The notes below the pieces were generated by a model. It did no database searches. It had not been told where the DNA came from and saw nothing but the letters and a program-made list of their open reading frames with translations. A DNA stretch of 64,000 nucleotides from Chitinivibrionales bacterium. GTDB lineage: Bacteria; Fibrobacterota; Chitinivibrionia; Chitinivibrionales; WJKA01. The position numbers and the translations under genes are program-made. The stretch is taken from contig WJLW01000051.1 in NCBI GenBank assembly GCA_014728295.1, forward strand, positions 25,883-89,882, read 5' to 3'. Positions 9,407 to 18,300 of the stretch are shown here, piece by piece. Position 1 is the stretch's first letter. The number at the start of each line of letters is the position of its first letter.

Positions 9407-10222
9407 TCAAAAAAAGTCAACGCTGTCCACCACCAATAGTGATTGATCATATTCCCGGGGTTTTTTCAATTCTTTCGAGCGGTCTATCGTTTCGTCAAAG
9501 CTGGTGCGAGATGCATTTTCGGCGGATGAGATCGCCGAAGATTGCTGCTGTTCTGTCTGCGGATCATCGGCTTTTGGCCCCGCGTCGCTCATCTGCTGTT
9601 TGAGATGCTCGATGCGATTGCCGATAGAAGCGAGATCGGGAAATCGCTGTTGCATCTGATAGTATTCGTCAAGGGCAGCGTCGACCTGACCGCTGGCAAG
9701 GTAAATATCGGCGGAAATGATGTGAGGGGTCGCATCCTGTGTCGCAACGGCTTTAGCTTTTGCCAGTATGTCAAGTGCCGACTGTCGTTTGCCCAGCTGC
9801 AACTGTGCAAGCGCCTGCGCAATGTATTCAAGCTTTTTGATGTTATTGTGCGTTTCCTGTTCGAAGGTTGCGTATTGTGCCAGACTGGTGTTAAGGCTTG
9901 CAATGAACGAATCGATGCGACGGGTAGCTGCGATATGGTAGCCGGATGAAACCAGCGCCACCAGCAAGACAACCGCGCTCACCGAAAGCGGGATCCAGTT
10001 GAAGGTGATTTTGCTTTTGCGGATGGCTCTGACGATATCTTTGCTTTTGATTTTGTTGATGTGCATCATGGCATAACCGGCTTCCGGCGACTCGGGAAAT
10101 TGTTCTATCAGATGCTGGTAGTAGCGGAATGCTTCGTTCTCACTGTCTTGGCGATATTGCAATGAGTAAGCCTTTTCGTAGAGTTCCAGTGGAGTTGCCG
10201 GAAGTTTTTCGGTAGTAGACAT
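9407..10222 (-). CDS. TPR-containing single-pass membrane protein, unknown role
   Basis: A 271-residue protein. The N-terminal 65 residues include a TPR-like unit (AFRYYQHLIEQFPESPEAGYAM). A hydrophobic segment (about residues 76-98, IPLSVSAVVLLVALVSSGYH) follows, then a coiled-coil-like helix and further TPR-like units (QSALDILAKAKAVATQD; DAALDEYYQMQQRFPDLASI). The tail is acidic and polar, ending in VVDSVDFF. A GGAGA motif precedes the ATG at good spacing. It lies upstream of the nucleotide-sugar dehydrogenase on the same strand with an 85-base gap. TPR membrane proteins of this type often scaffold envelope complexes, but the function here is not known. Confidence 0.8.
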   Translation of the reverse strand: MSTTEKLPATPLELYEKAYSLQYRQDSENEAFRYYQHLIEQFPESPEAGYAMMHINKIKSKDIVRAIRKSKITFNWIPLSVSAVVLLVALVSSGYHIAATRRIDSFIASLNTSLAQYATFEQETHNNIKKLEYIAQALAQLQLGKRQSALDILAKAKAVATQDATPHIISADIYLASGQVDAALDEYYQMQQRFPDLASIGNRIEHLKQQMSDAGPKADDPQTEQQQSSAISSAENASRTSFDETIDRSKELKKPREYDQSLLVVDSVDFF

Positions 10223-10376
10223 GTCATTCTCCGGGTGAGGTGAACCACACCGCTGAGTAAACTGGTGACGCGCAATGGCCGGGCAACTCTGCTGATCCGC
10301 GATATCATACCCGCCGGCATTGCTTCATTCAAAAATAGTGAGGATTATGGGTGATATTCAACAGTGCCTGCAAATG

Positions 10377-11312
10377 CTAAACGGGATACGCGTTAAATCC
10401 GAGGAATTTTAGTTCACATTCGAGATCAACGCCGTAGCGGTGCTTGATTTGTGTTTTTATCAGCCGGATCAGATGCAAAATGTCGCCGGCGGATGCCGTT
10501 CCCATGTTGACAATAAAACCGGCATGTTTTTGCGAGATCATTGCATCGCCGTGACGCGTGCCCTTCAGTCCCGATGCTTCGACCATTTGCCCGACGAATC
10601 TGCCGGGTGGACGCTTGAAGACGCTACCGCACGAAGGGTATTCAACCGGTTGACGCGCGCTACGACGGGCTACCTGGCTTTCACGGCGCTGCCGCAATAT
10701 TTCAAAATCAGCCGGCAGCATAGACAGTTTGCAGCGCAACAAAGCCTTTCCCTGCAATTGCGGCGCCGAACGATAGCCGAAGAAAATTTCCTCTCTCGGC
10801 ATGGTAACAAGCTCCAGTGTTTCATCAATGAGTTCGACCCAGACAACCCGGCCGCCGATTTCACCTTTGTCGGTACCGGCATTCATCGTCAGGGCGCCGC
10901 CCAGAGTCCCCGGAATTCCGGCGTGATATTCGATGCCGCCCAGCGAATGCTGTTCGCAGTAGCGCACTGCTTTTTCCAGAGGCACGCCGCATTCCGCCAG
11001 TACCTCCAGGCCGTTGTGCGAGATGCTCGTGAAATATTTCGTCAGGCAGATAACCACTCCCCGGAAGCCTTCATCCGCGGCAAGCACGTTGGCCCCGTCG
11101 CCCAGGAAAAAGGTGGGCGTTGCGCTTCGGCGGCACACGGTGAGCAGGCGTAGTATATCGTCGCGGTCGCGGGGATAGACGAAATAATCCGCCGGCCCGC
11201 CGACACGATAGGAGGTGTGCCGGGACAACGGTTCGTCAGGCAGGCAGTCACCATGCAGGTACTTCGCGAAAAAATCGCTCAAGCTTTGATCTGAACCGGG
11301 CGGACGCTTCAT
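10377..11312 (-). CDS. murB: UDP-N-acetylenolpyruvoylglucosamine reductase
   Basis: A 311-residue MurB, the FAD- and NADPH-dependent enzyme for the second step of UDP-MurNAc synthesis. Visible are the FAD-binding GDGANVL and GIPGTLGGALTMNAG motifs, the catalytic serine region PSCGSVFKRP, and the C-terminal glutamate in VDLECEL. I chose the start at MKRPPGSDQ: an in-frame start 23 codons upstream would run into the divergent gene at 11376 and encode a hydrophobic stretch that does not belong to MurB. No clear ribosome-binding site at either start. It stands apart from any mur cluster. Confidence 0.93.
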   Translation of the reverse strand: MKRPPGSDQSLSDFFAKYLHGDCLPDEPLSRHTSYRVGGPADYFVYPRDRDDILRLLTVCRRSATPTFFLGDGANVLAADEGFRGVVICLTKYFTSISHNGLEVLAECGVPLEKAVRYCEQHSLGGIEYHAGIPGTLGGALTMNAGTDKGEIGGRVVWVELIDETLELVTMPREEIFFGYRSAPQLQGKALLRCKLSMLPADFEILRQRRESQVARRSARQPVEYPSCGSVFKRPPGRFVGQMVEASGLKGTRHGDAMISQKHAGFIVNMGTASAGDILHLIRLIKTQIKHRYGVDLECELKFLGFNAYPV

Positions 11313-11375
11313 ATTGATAATGAAAATAGTTTGAGAACATGATAGAATAGTGACTAGTAGGCAAAACGAACCGCT

Positions 11376-11927
11376 ATGCATAATGTGATATCCAGACTTG
11401 GGAGATACCCGGCAATGATAGCCATCGTGGTGCTGGCACGGTGCAGCGAAAACAGCACGATTCCTTCACTTGTTTATACGCCGCCGGTTACGTTCAGCGC
11501 AACGGTCAATGACAGTGCGCTCACCATGGAAGGCAATCGTTTCAATCCCAATACCGCGCAACTGCGCGGTGATACGCTGGATATGTTCTTCTGTACCGGA
11601 GATTACCGTCCCGGCAGCCTGCCGACCGGCATGTATATGCGCATGCACGTATACCCGTTCAACCTCGACTCATTTTCACTGCTGAGCACAAGACACCTGC
11701 TTATCAAATTTACCGATCATCATTACCTGACCCAGAGCTATTTAATCAATCCATCCGATACCATTGACAACGGCGACCGGGCCGAACTGGAAATTATGGC
11801 CTATAACCGGCGCAGGGGAGGTGAAGTGCACCTGCAAAAGCTCAGCGCTGGAGCGCGTCCCCTGGGGCAGTCGCAGATTACCCCGCTTGAGATTGTCAAC
11901 GGCGTCATCACGGGAAACATCGAATAA
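11376..11927 (+). CDS. Predicted exported protein of unknown function
   Basis: 183 residues with a short N-terminal hydrophobic segment (MIAIVVLARC at residues 14-23). The segment could be a lipoprotein signal, though Arg before Cys is unusual for a lipobox. The rest is beta-rich (LVYTPPVTFSATVNDSALTM..., HHYLTQSYLINPSD). A GGAG motif at 11400 would suit an alternative start at 11415, so the N terminus is uncertain. It begins a plus-strand run of three secreted-protein genes (spacings 5 and 17 bases), probably one operon. Family not recognised. Confidence 0.6.
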   Translation: MHNVISRLGRYPAMIAIVVLARCSENSTIPSLVYTPPVTFSATVNDSALTMEGNRFNPNTAQLRGDTLDMFFCTGDYRPGSLPTGMYMRMHVYPFNLDSFSLLSTRHLLIKFTDHHYLTQSYLINPSDTIDNGDRAELEIMAYNRRRGGEVHLQKLSAGARPLGQSQITPLEIVNGVITGNIE

Positions 11928-11932
11928 CCGGC

Positions 11933-12637
11933 ATGAAACTAAGATTGACGTGGCTAACCTGTCTGTTTCTGGCGATGCGCACCGCGGCTGCTGAGCCGCC
12001 GGTCGGTTTTCAGGGAGCGCTCTGGGGAATGTCATCTGCAGAAGTGCGCACCACCGTCAATCCGCAGTCCTGGCAAAATGTTGCAGTCGACGACAAATTT
12101 CCACCGGAACTGGGTATCACCATGTATTCGGCGCCGGCCGATATCGCCGGCAATCAGGCAACGGTTACTTACTATTTTGTAGAAGATCGTTTCTTTCAGG
12201 CGACGGCAAAATTTGATTTTTCATCGCTGGAGAATTTCGATTTTAATTACAATGTCTTTCGGAGCGTTGACAGTTACTACCGCGCCATCAAGGCGCAGAC
12301 GCTTACCTTTGTGCGGGATATATACGATCTGTTGCGCAAAAAGTACGGCAAGAAGCAGCCCGTCTTCAGAGGGCTCGATCCCCGCAATATATTTATCAAA
12401 CTGGATCGTTACCTGCAACAGGAACGCTGGAATTTGCGCTACAATCCGTCGGAGTATTACAAGCGTATCGTCACCGCTGCCTATGCGAGATGGGATTTTC
12501 CCAAGACCCGTGTAATATTTTCTATAAGCATATCCGCTCCGGATAAGCGATTCGATTATACGCTGTCGCTGACCTCGCTGGATTTTGAGCGGTATGTAAA
12601 TAAGAAAAATGATCGATTGAGAATGAAAAATTTATAA
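11933..12637 (+). CDS. Secreted protein of unknown function
   Basis: A 234-residue protein with a typical Sec signal peptide (MKLRLTWLTCLFLAMRTAAA, cleavage expected after AAA). The mature part begins EPPVGFQGALWGMSSAEVR, the kind of 'WGMS..EV' opening seen in many small periplasmic proteins. It then alternates beta strands with an amphipathic helix (TFVRDIYDLLRKKYGKKQP). It sits 5 bases after the previous gene and 17 bases before the next, in an operon-like setting. No catalytic motif recognised. Confidence 0.75.
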   Translation: MKLRLTWLTCLFLAMRTAAAEPPVGFQGALWGMSSAEVRTTVNPQSWQNVAVDDKFPPELGITMYSAPADIAGNQATVTYYFVEDRFFQATAKFDFSSLENFDFNYNVFRSVDSYYRAIKAQTLTFVRDIYDLLRKKYGKKQPVFRGLDPRNIFIKLDRYLQQERWNLRYNPSEYYKRIVTAAYARWDFPKTRVIFSISISAPDKRFDYTLSLTSLDFERYVNKKNDRLRMKNL

Positions 12638-12654
12638 CACTTGCGGGAGAGACG

Positions 12655-14211
12655 ATGAAGAGTATCATACTGACCGCATGCGCCGCCTGCCTGCTGTATC
12701 CGTGCGAGTCGACCGCTTCCCGGACCCGCTACTTACTCGGTGATTCCATTGCATCGACTGCCGGCTGGGTTATTGAAGCGGGGGGCACGGATGTCGACAC
12801 CAGCTACGACTCGGCGCAAAACGCGCTTATCGTTAATAATACAAATCGCAATAATATCGGGCTGCTGAAACTGGATTCAATTCCGCACCGGGCGAATATC
12901 GGGGTTGGCGCAATACCTGGTAATGACACGATTCAAGAAGATTCACTCGTGTCTGGCATAAACTACAGCAGTGCTCTAGTTGACGATTTCACCTTTGCGG
13001 CAAAGGTATCGATCCCCAGCGATTTTTACAGCTTCCTCGGCCTGGGCTTTTGCATGGGCAGGCATCAAAGCGGCTATTACTATGTGATTGACAGTTACAA
13101 ACAATTCACGCTGTTTTCGTTTTCTGATGATACGCTCGATCAGAGCGGTAGAATCGTCGCATTTAATCCGCATTCAGCAATTGCTGTCGGGGAGAATCTG
13201 CTGCGGGTGACAAAGATCGCTTCGACCATCAGATTGTACTGCAATGACTATCTCATCGCATCGGTCGTCGATACGCAATTCAGCCGGGGGAAAGTCGGAT
13301 TAATCGCCCCCAGTGCCGACGTATCTACCTATGCAGATATCAAGTTGACCGCGGTGCAGACCGACGATACAGCGCGGACCCGGGCCGTCTGCTTTTTCGA
13401 TTCGTTTGCGGATAATCAATCTTCAACAGTTACGGGCTGGTCGAATGTGTTTACGCAGTCTGAAGTCAATTATCGTATCGATACCGGTTTTCTGCATATC
13501 GAAAAAGCCGCGACCGACACGTTGTCGCCAAGCTTGTTGTTTACGTCGGGTAACCTGGGCGGATATTCGGTGAAGACGGCGATGCAATGGCATGATTCTG
13601 TGCCTGCCGCCTCATTTTTCGGAATCGCGTATGTCGGCATCGTGCAGGACACGGCGAGTTTTGCCTATTCGTACAGCGACCTTTCGTTTTTGATCAGCCC
13701 CACCGGCATGATCGCGATTAAGCTCAATCACGGAATCGCGGGTGAAGACACGCTGTTTCTGGATTCAGCTCACCACTCGATTTTGCACGTGCTGGATTCA
13801 AGTGCCGGATTCGATACGCTGGTGACCCAGGCCCGCAATGACTCGCTTTGCTTTTATATCAACGACAGCCTGGTAGCGGCAATTGCTCGTCCGGCCGATT
13901 TTACGGTTAATGGCGCGGGTATTTTATCGGACGCAAACCTGGCCCTGAGGGTGTCGGAATTTACGGTGGGCGAGGGTGAAAATTTTGTCTGTGGGGTCAG
14001 CCGGCCGATTGCGTCATATCCGGCGGGACGGCGATTCAGGGTCGGCGCGGTTGTGCCGGCTGAAGTGTATGATCTTCGCGGGCGCAGACTGATAAGCACG
14101 CACACTGCACTTACGCCCCTGCTGCTCAAGTTGCCGATGGGTCTTTATTTTATTCGGACGAATAATGGCAACATGCGGGTAATAAAACGGACGCAGACCG
14201 GGATTGAATAG
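12655..14211 (+). CDS. Secreted protein with two LamG/jelly-roll-like domains and C-terminal sorting domain
   Basis: 518 residues with a Sec signal peptide (MKSIILTACAACLLYPCEST). Two successive jelly-roll-like segments follow (about residues 40-235 and 245-435). Both have patterns seen in concanavalin-like glycan-binding folds (FYSFLGLGFCMGRHQSGYYYV; LRVTKIASTIRLYCND; SFFGIAYVGIVQD; DSLCFYINDSLVAAI). The last 45 residues (VYDLRGRRLIS...LPMGLYFIRTNNGNMRVIKR) match the type A sorting domain used by type IX secretion in the FCB group. GGGAGAG precedes the ATG. Probably an exported, surface-associated carbohydrate-binding protein; no enzyme motif seen. Confidence 0.8.
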   Translation: MKSIILTACAACLLYPCESTASRTRYLLGDSIASTAGWVIEAGGTDVDTSYDSAQNALIVNNTNRNNIGLLKLDSIPHRANIGVGAIPGNDTIQEDSLVSGINYSSALVDDFTFAAKVSIPSDFYSFLGLGFCMGRHQSGYYYVIDSYKQFTLFSFSDDTLDQSGRIVAFNPHSAIAVGENLLRVTKIASTIRLYCNDYLIASVVDTQFSRGKVGLIAPSADVSTYADIKLTAVQTDDTARTRAVCFFDSFADNQSSTVTGWSNVFTQSEVNYRIDTGFLHIEKAATDTLSPSLLFTSGNLGGYSVKTAMQWHDSVPAASFFGIAYVGIVQDTASFAYSYSDLSFLISPTGMIAIKLNHGIAGEDTLFLDSAHHSILHVLDSSAGFDTLVTQARNDSLCFYINDSLVAAIARPADFTVNGAGILSDANLALRVSEFTVGEGENFVCGVSRPIASYPAGRRFRVGAVVPAEVYDLRGRRLISTHTALTPLLLKLPMGLYFIRTNNGNMRVIKRTQTGIE

Positions 14212-14251
14212 GTGTCGGTATGCCTGGCCGGCGGTGCTGGTCGACTCTCAA

Positions 14252-14280
14252 CAAAAAATGCCCCGGAAGCTTTCGGGGCA
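14252..14280 (-). terminator. Intrinsic terminator of rpmB
   Basis: A TGCCCCG...CGGGGCA hairpin (14259-14280) is followed on the minus strand by a six-T run (14253-14258). It lies 28 bases beyond the rpmB stop. On the plus strand the hairpin also lies after the secreted-protein gene ending at 14211, but no T-run follows in that direction. Confidence 0.85.
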
Positions 14281-14308
14281 CAGCTTTAACCTGAATTCTG
14301 GAAACTGC

Positions 14309-14494
14309 TTACTGCGCTTTGGTTGTTGTCTTTAAGCAGCGCATGCAGATCGTCTTTTTGGTGGGGGTACCATTCACGACAGTTTTGATAGTGCGTAAGT
14401 TAGGATAGAATTTGCGGTTAACGATATTATGCGCATGCGACACGCGCCTTCCCGCCTGAGGGGTTTTGCCGCACACTTCGCAAACTTTGGCCAT
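14309..14494 (-). CDS. rpmB: 50S ribosomal protein L28
   Basis: A 61-residue L28 starting MAKVCEVCGKTPQAGRRVSH. A strong GGAGG stands 5 bases before this ATG, which decides against an in-frame start six codons upstream. Cysteine pairs CEVC and CMRC mark the zinc-binding version of L28; the conserved NRKFYPNL segment is present. Single gene with its own terminator. Confidence 0.96.
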   Translation of the reverse strand: MAKVCEVCGKTPQAGRRVSHAHNIVNRKFYPNLRTIKTVVNGTPTKKTICMRCLKTTTKAQ

Positions 14495-14597
14495 GTATTC
14501 CTCCGAGTTCATCTTCTCGTTGTGATAAAAAGTCTACTAAAATATATTACATCTCTGGTATGAAGCAAAATTATGCGGCTCTCACTTCACCTGTTAT

Positions 14598-15203
14598 GTG
14601 GCGGCATACATGATCGAAGGTCTGAAGCCTTTTTATAATAATTCCTTACGCCCCGCCGTCCGGCTCTTTGCTGCGTTACGGATCAGTCCCGATCAGGTCA
14701 CTGTTGCCGGTACGGCCCTGTTTGCGGCTGCCGGGTGGTTCACCTTGCGGGCACAATGGCATGTCGCACTCGGGCTGGTGGTCTGCGGAGCGCTGCTTGA
14801 CGGATTGGATGGATTGCTGGCGCGGGAGACGGGCAGGATGTCGACCTTTGGCGCCGTGCTGGATTCGGCTTGTGATCGCCTGAGCGAGGTATTCTGGTTT
14901 GCCGGCTTGATCGGCTATTACCTGACAGAGCACTCTGTGACTCATCCCTTGCTGTCGGCGGGGATAACGTTTGCGGCATCAGGTGCTTCATTGATGATCA
15001 GCTACATCAAAGCGCGCTGCGAGGGAGCCGGAGTGGATTGTCGCGTTGGTATTTTGCAACGACCGGAGCGGCTGATTGTGATTTGCTTCTGCCTGTTGCT
15101 GGGGGAAAAGGTGATGTTCGGGGGCATGATCGTCCTTGCGGCTCTGGGCTGGTTTACGTTTGCGCAGCGGATGGTTCATGCGTATCGCGTGAGTAAGAAG
15201 TGA
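14598..15203 (+). CDS. CDP-alcohol phosphatidyltransferase family membrane enzyme
   Basis: About 201 residues. The diagnostic family motif is complete: Asp-Gly-Leu-Asp-Gly-Leu-Leu-Ala-Arg, then Gly, then Asp and Asp (DG..DG..AR........G...D...D) at about residues 68-93. It is flanked by several hydrophobic transmembrane segments. The family joins a CDP-activated diacylglycerol (or archaeol-like lipid) to an alcohol in the inner membrane. Short members like this include phosphatidylinositol-phosphate synthase and PgsA-like enzymes, and the substrate cannot be told. The start may be GTG 14598 or ATG 14610; neither has a clear ribosome-binding site. Confidence 0.85.
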   Translation: MAAYMIEGLKPFYNNSLRPAVRLFAALRISPDQVTVAGTALFAAAGWFTLRAQWHVALGLVVCGALLDGLDGLLARETGRMSTFGAVLDSACDRLSEVFWFAGLIGYYLTEHSVTHPLLSAGITFAASGASLMISYIKARCEGAGVDCRVGILQRPERLIVICFCLLLGEKVMFGGMIVLAALGWFTFAQRMVHAYRVSKK

Positions 15204-15319
15204 AATGCCGGTCGATTCTTTTTCCCTGAAATGCGATGGGACGGGGAGCAGTGGCAAAGGCAACGGGTTCTCAATTGGCTTCCACCCGGGAAAAGCAAAT
15301 ACGTCAACACCCACGCGCG

Positions 15320-18300
15320 CTACCTCACCTTTATCATCTTAACGGTCTTGTCAAACGAGCCGCTTTGCAGGCGTGCGAAATAGTAGCCGGCGGGGATGTT
15401 TCTGCCGCTTGAGGAGAGACCGTCCCAGATAAGCCGGTGGATGCCGACACGCTTTTTGCCGTCGACCAGCGTTCGCACCAAACGTCCTTGCATATTGTAA
15501 ACGCGCAGCGACAGTGAACGCGACTCGCCGGCTTTTTTCGACCCATCCTTTTGCCAGGCATAGGGGAGTGCAAATTGCAGACTGGTAATTGTGCGGAACG
15601 GATTGGGAAAGCTGCTTTTGAAAAGAAACCGGTTTTGATACAGGGCAATTTCCCAGGCATTGGCGGACGCCACAATGTAGCCGAAGTGTTCATCGGCATG
15701 CGGTGCAATAGTCAATTCCGGCAATGCGCGCAGATTACGGATAGTGTCTTTGGTTGCCCAGAACAGATGAACATCCCGAGGCAATGACGACTTTTCGATG
15801 ATGCTCAGTCTGACCGTCTGCTGTGCGGCACTGAGTCCGACCTGCCATTCGAGTTTCTGTTCCGGCGCCGCGTTGGCAACTTTATAGTGGCGGGACAGGC
15901 GAATTGCCTCGTCTGCGGATTGAGGTGCATCATTGTTGACGAAGTAAAGCTGCGGAAAATCAAAGGCGGGTGGCGGTTCCAGGCTGTGACGATGTGCCTG
16001 CTTGGCCAGGGCTGGTTTAATGACGCCGATGTAGTTATCCATGTCCTCGCTCGTTTCACCGGTGATGCCGACCTGCAGTTTCCAGGAGTACGCTGCGGCT
16101 GCTTTGGCGAGTGAATTGCCGGATGCACCCGGTATGCCCGGTGAGAATGTCAAGGTTGTATCCCGCTCGACATGAATCCAGACAGCTTCCCACGGATTAA
16201 GCTCGGTCGCCTCCCGATAGCCGTTCTTTGCGCTGTTCCAGGCATAGGTGTCAAACTTCTGCAGCCATGCGGGAGTGATCTTGAAAGGATATGGCGATGC
16301 AATCTGGTGCCATCCGGTCCGGCCCTTTTGCAGTGTCATGCTGAAGTGTGCAGGTTGAGCCGAGAGATTGTTAAATGAAGATTTCAGAATGTGCAACGAG
16401 GTGTCGCTGTCACTGCGAATCCAGTATCCCTTTCCCGGCTCCAGCGTGGTCGATGCGACATATTGGGAGTAGAGGTTGTCGGCGGGTTTTGCGTCATCCC
16501 AGTGGTACAGAAACCGGCCGGTACCGGCCGGCAGGCTCAGGGTGTCGGCTCCCCAGGCGCCCAGCATGTGCCATGAATCCGCTTTCATCGCCTTGGCGGA
16601 CTGTTTGGCAAAGGCAGTATAGCCGATTGTCGTCAAATACGAACTCAATGCAGGCGGGTAGGGCAAATCTACATCGCCGTCGTTGCTGTCGTTGTCCATA
16701 GCAATCACTACATAAAGGTAGGGAGTGTTGAGGCGGGCCGTTGTATCGGTGAACTGCGTTGCGGACGTGGATGCCAGGACAGGAAAGGAGTCTTCGTCGA
16801 TGGTAACATCCCACTGCCCGTCGTTGACATAAAATATAGCTGTATCGGTTGCATCCAGGCGCACGATCATATACCGTGTGATGCTGTCTGTGCCGGCGGG
16901 TTTGCCCCAGGCAAGGCTGACGGAATTGAATCCGGTGATCGTTCGGGTCAAATTGGTCACGGGGCCAATGTATATATCATCAGGCGAGGAGCCGTAATTA
17001 TGGTCGTATTCGCTATAGCCGAAAGGCGCACCATTATTCGAGTAGGCGTGAATTTTTGAATTGTCGGGTACGATGTAGAAGCTGGAATCCACGAAGTGCG
17101 GATTGAGGTTGTGCAGCGAAGAGTCGACATGCAGATTCGCCTGAATCAAATTGGTCGAGGTCTCCCAGAAGATCGAATTTTCAAGATACCCGCCGGCTTG
17201 TTTGCCTCTGAACACCAGCGGCAGATCGGGATATGCGTAGGAGCTGAAAATGCAATTGTTGAAATGCCCGTGATTTTTGAGCGAAACGACCGGAGACAGT
17301 ACTGCTTCTTCCCAGCCATCCCACTGATTGCTGTAGCCGGGGGTTTCACTCAGGCCGCGCGCGTTAAAGCGGCCGACCAGATCGCTTGATGTTTTTCCAA
17401 TAAACGTGCATTGCCGGATGTTGATATGATTCTCACTCGGCAAGAAAGGATTAGTGATGAGAGATTGCGACATTGCCGCGCTGTCGATATTAGCCTGAAC
17501 GGCGATGTCGTTGTTGACGAACAGGCAGTGAGAGACGGATACCGAAGCGTATGTTTTGATTGCCACCTGCGAATTCTGGAATTTCAATCCGGCGATCTCC
17601 GGCATGCTACGGTATGACCCCGGGGCAGCATAGTGCATGGTAAGTGCTGTCGCGCCGTTCCCGTCAAGTATCGGCGGCTTGCCGTTGCGCCAGTCTCCCT
17701 GCACAAAGATCATTTTGTCCCTGATGACCACGTTTTCCCGGTAGATGCCCGCAGCTATCTGAATCGTACCAATCTCGGGGATGGCATTGACCGCCGACTG
17801 TATGGTTGTATAGGCTTCCCCCGGGCCGACGGTGACAAATTCAAATCCCGGTTGAGCGGCGGCAGAAGCGGGGGAAATTGAAAATGTCTTTACCGGTGAC
17901 CGGCGGCTTTTTCCGTTTGCCAGGGTCAGCTCCACCTGATACTCGAAAACCTTGCCGGAGTCGCCCTGGGCGTCCCAATCGTGATCGAACAGCATATTAT
18001 TAACGGCGAAGTCCTTCATCCTGACCTGCCAGTTGCTTTGCGTCGGCAACACCGTTCGGCGAATCAGCTTAACGGAGTCTTCTTTCTGCGGCTGATACGT
18101 TGTGCCCGCACCCCAGAAAATCTGTACTCCGCCATTGAGGTCGGCAACCGGATTAATCCACAGCGACTCGGCCGGGAGCGCCAACAGGTTTCTGAAGTCT
18201 CCGTCCACAGGCCGCGAACGCACCATCAGGGTGTCGCTTTTGCCCACCGCCGTGTAGCGATAATAAGTATTTGTCAATGACCTTGTCTCCGTATAGGTGG

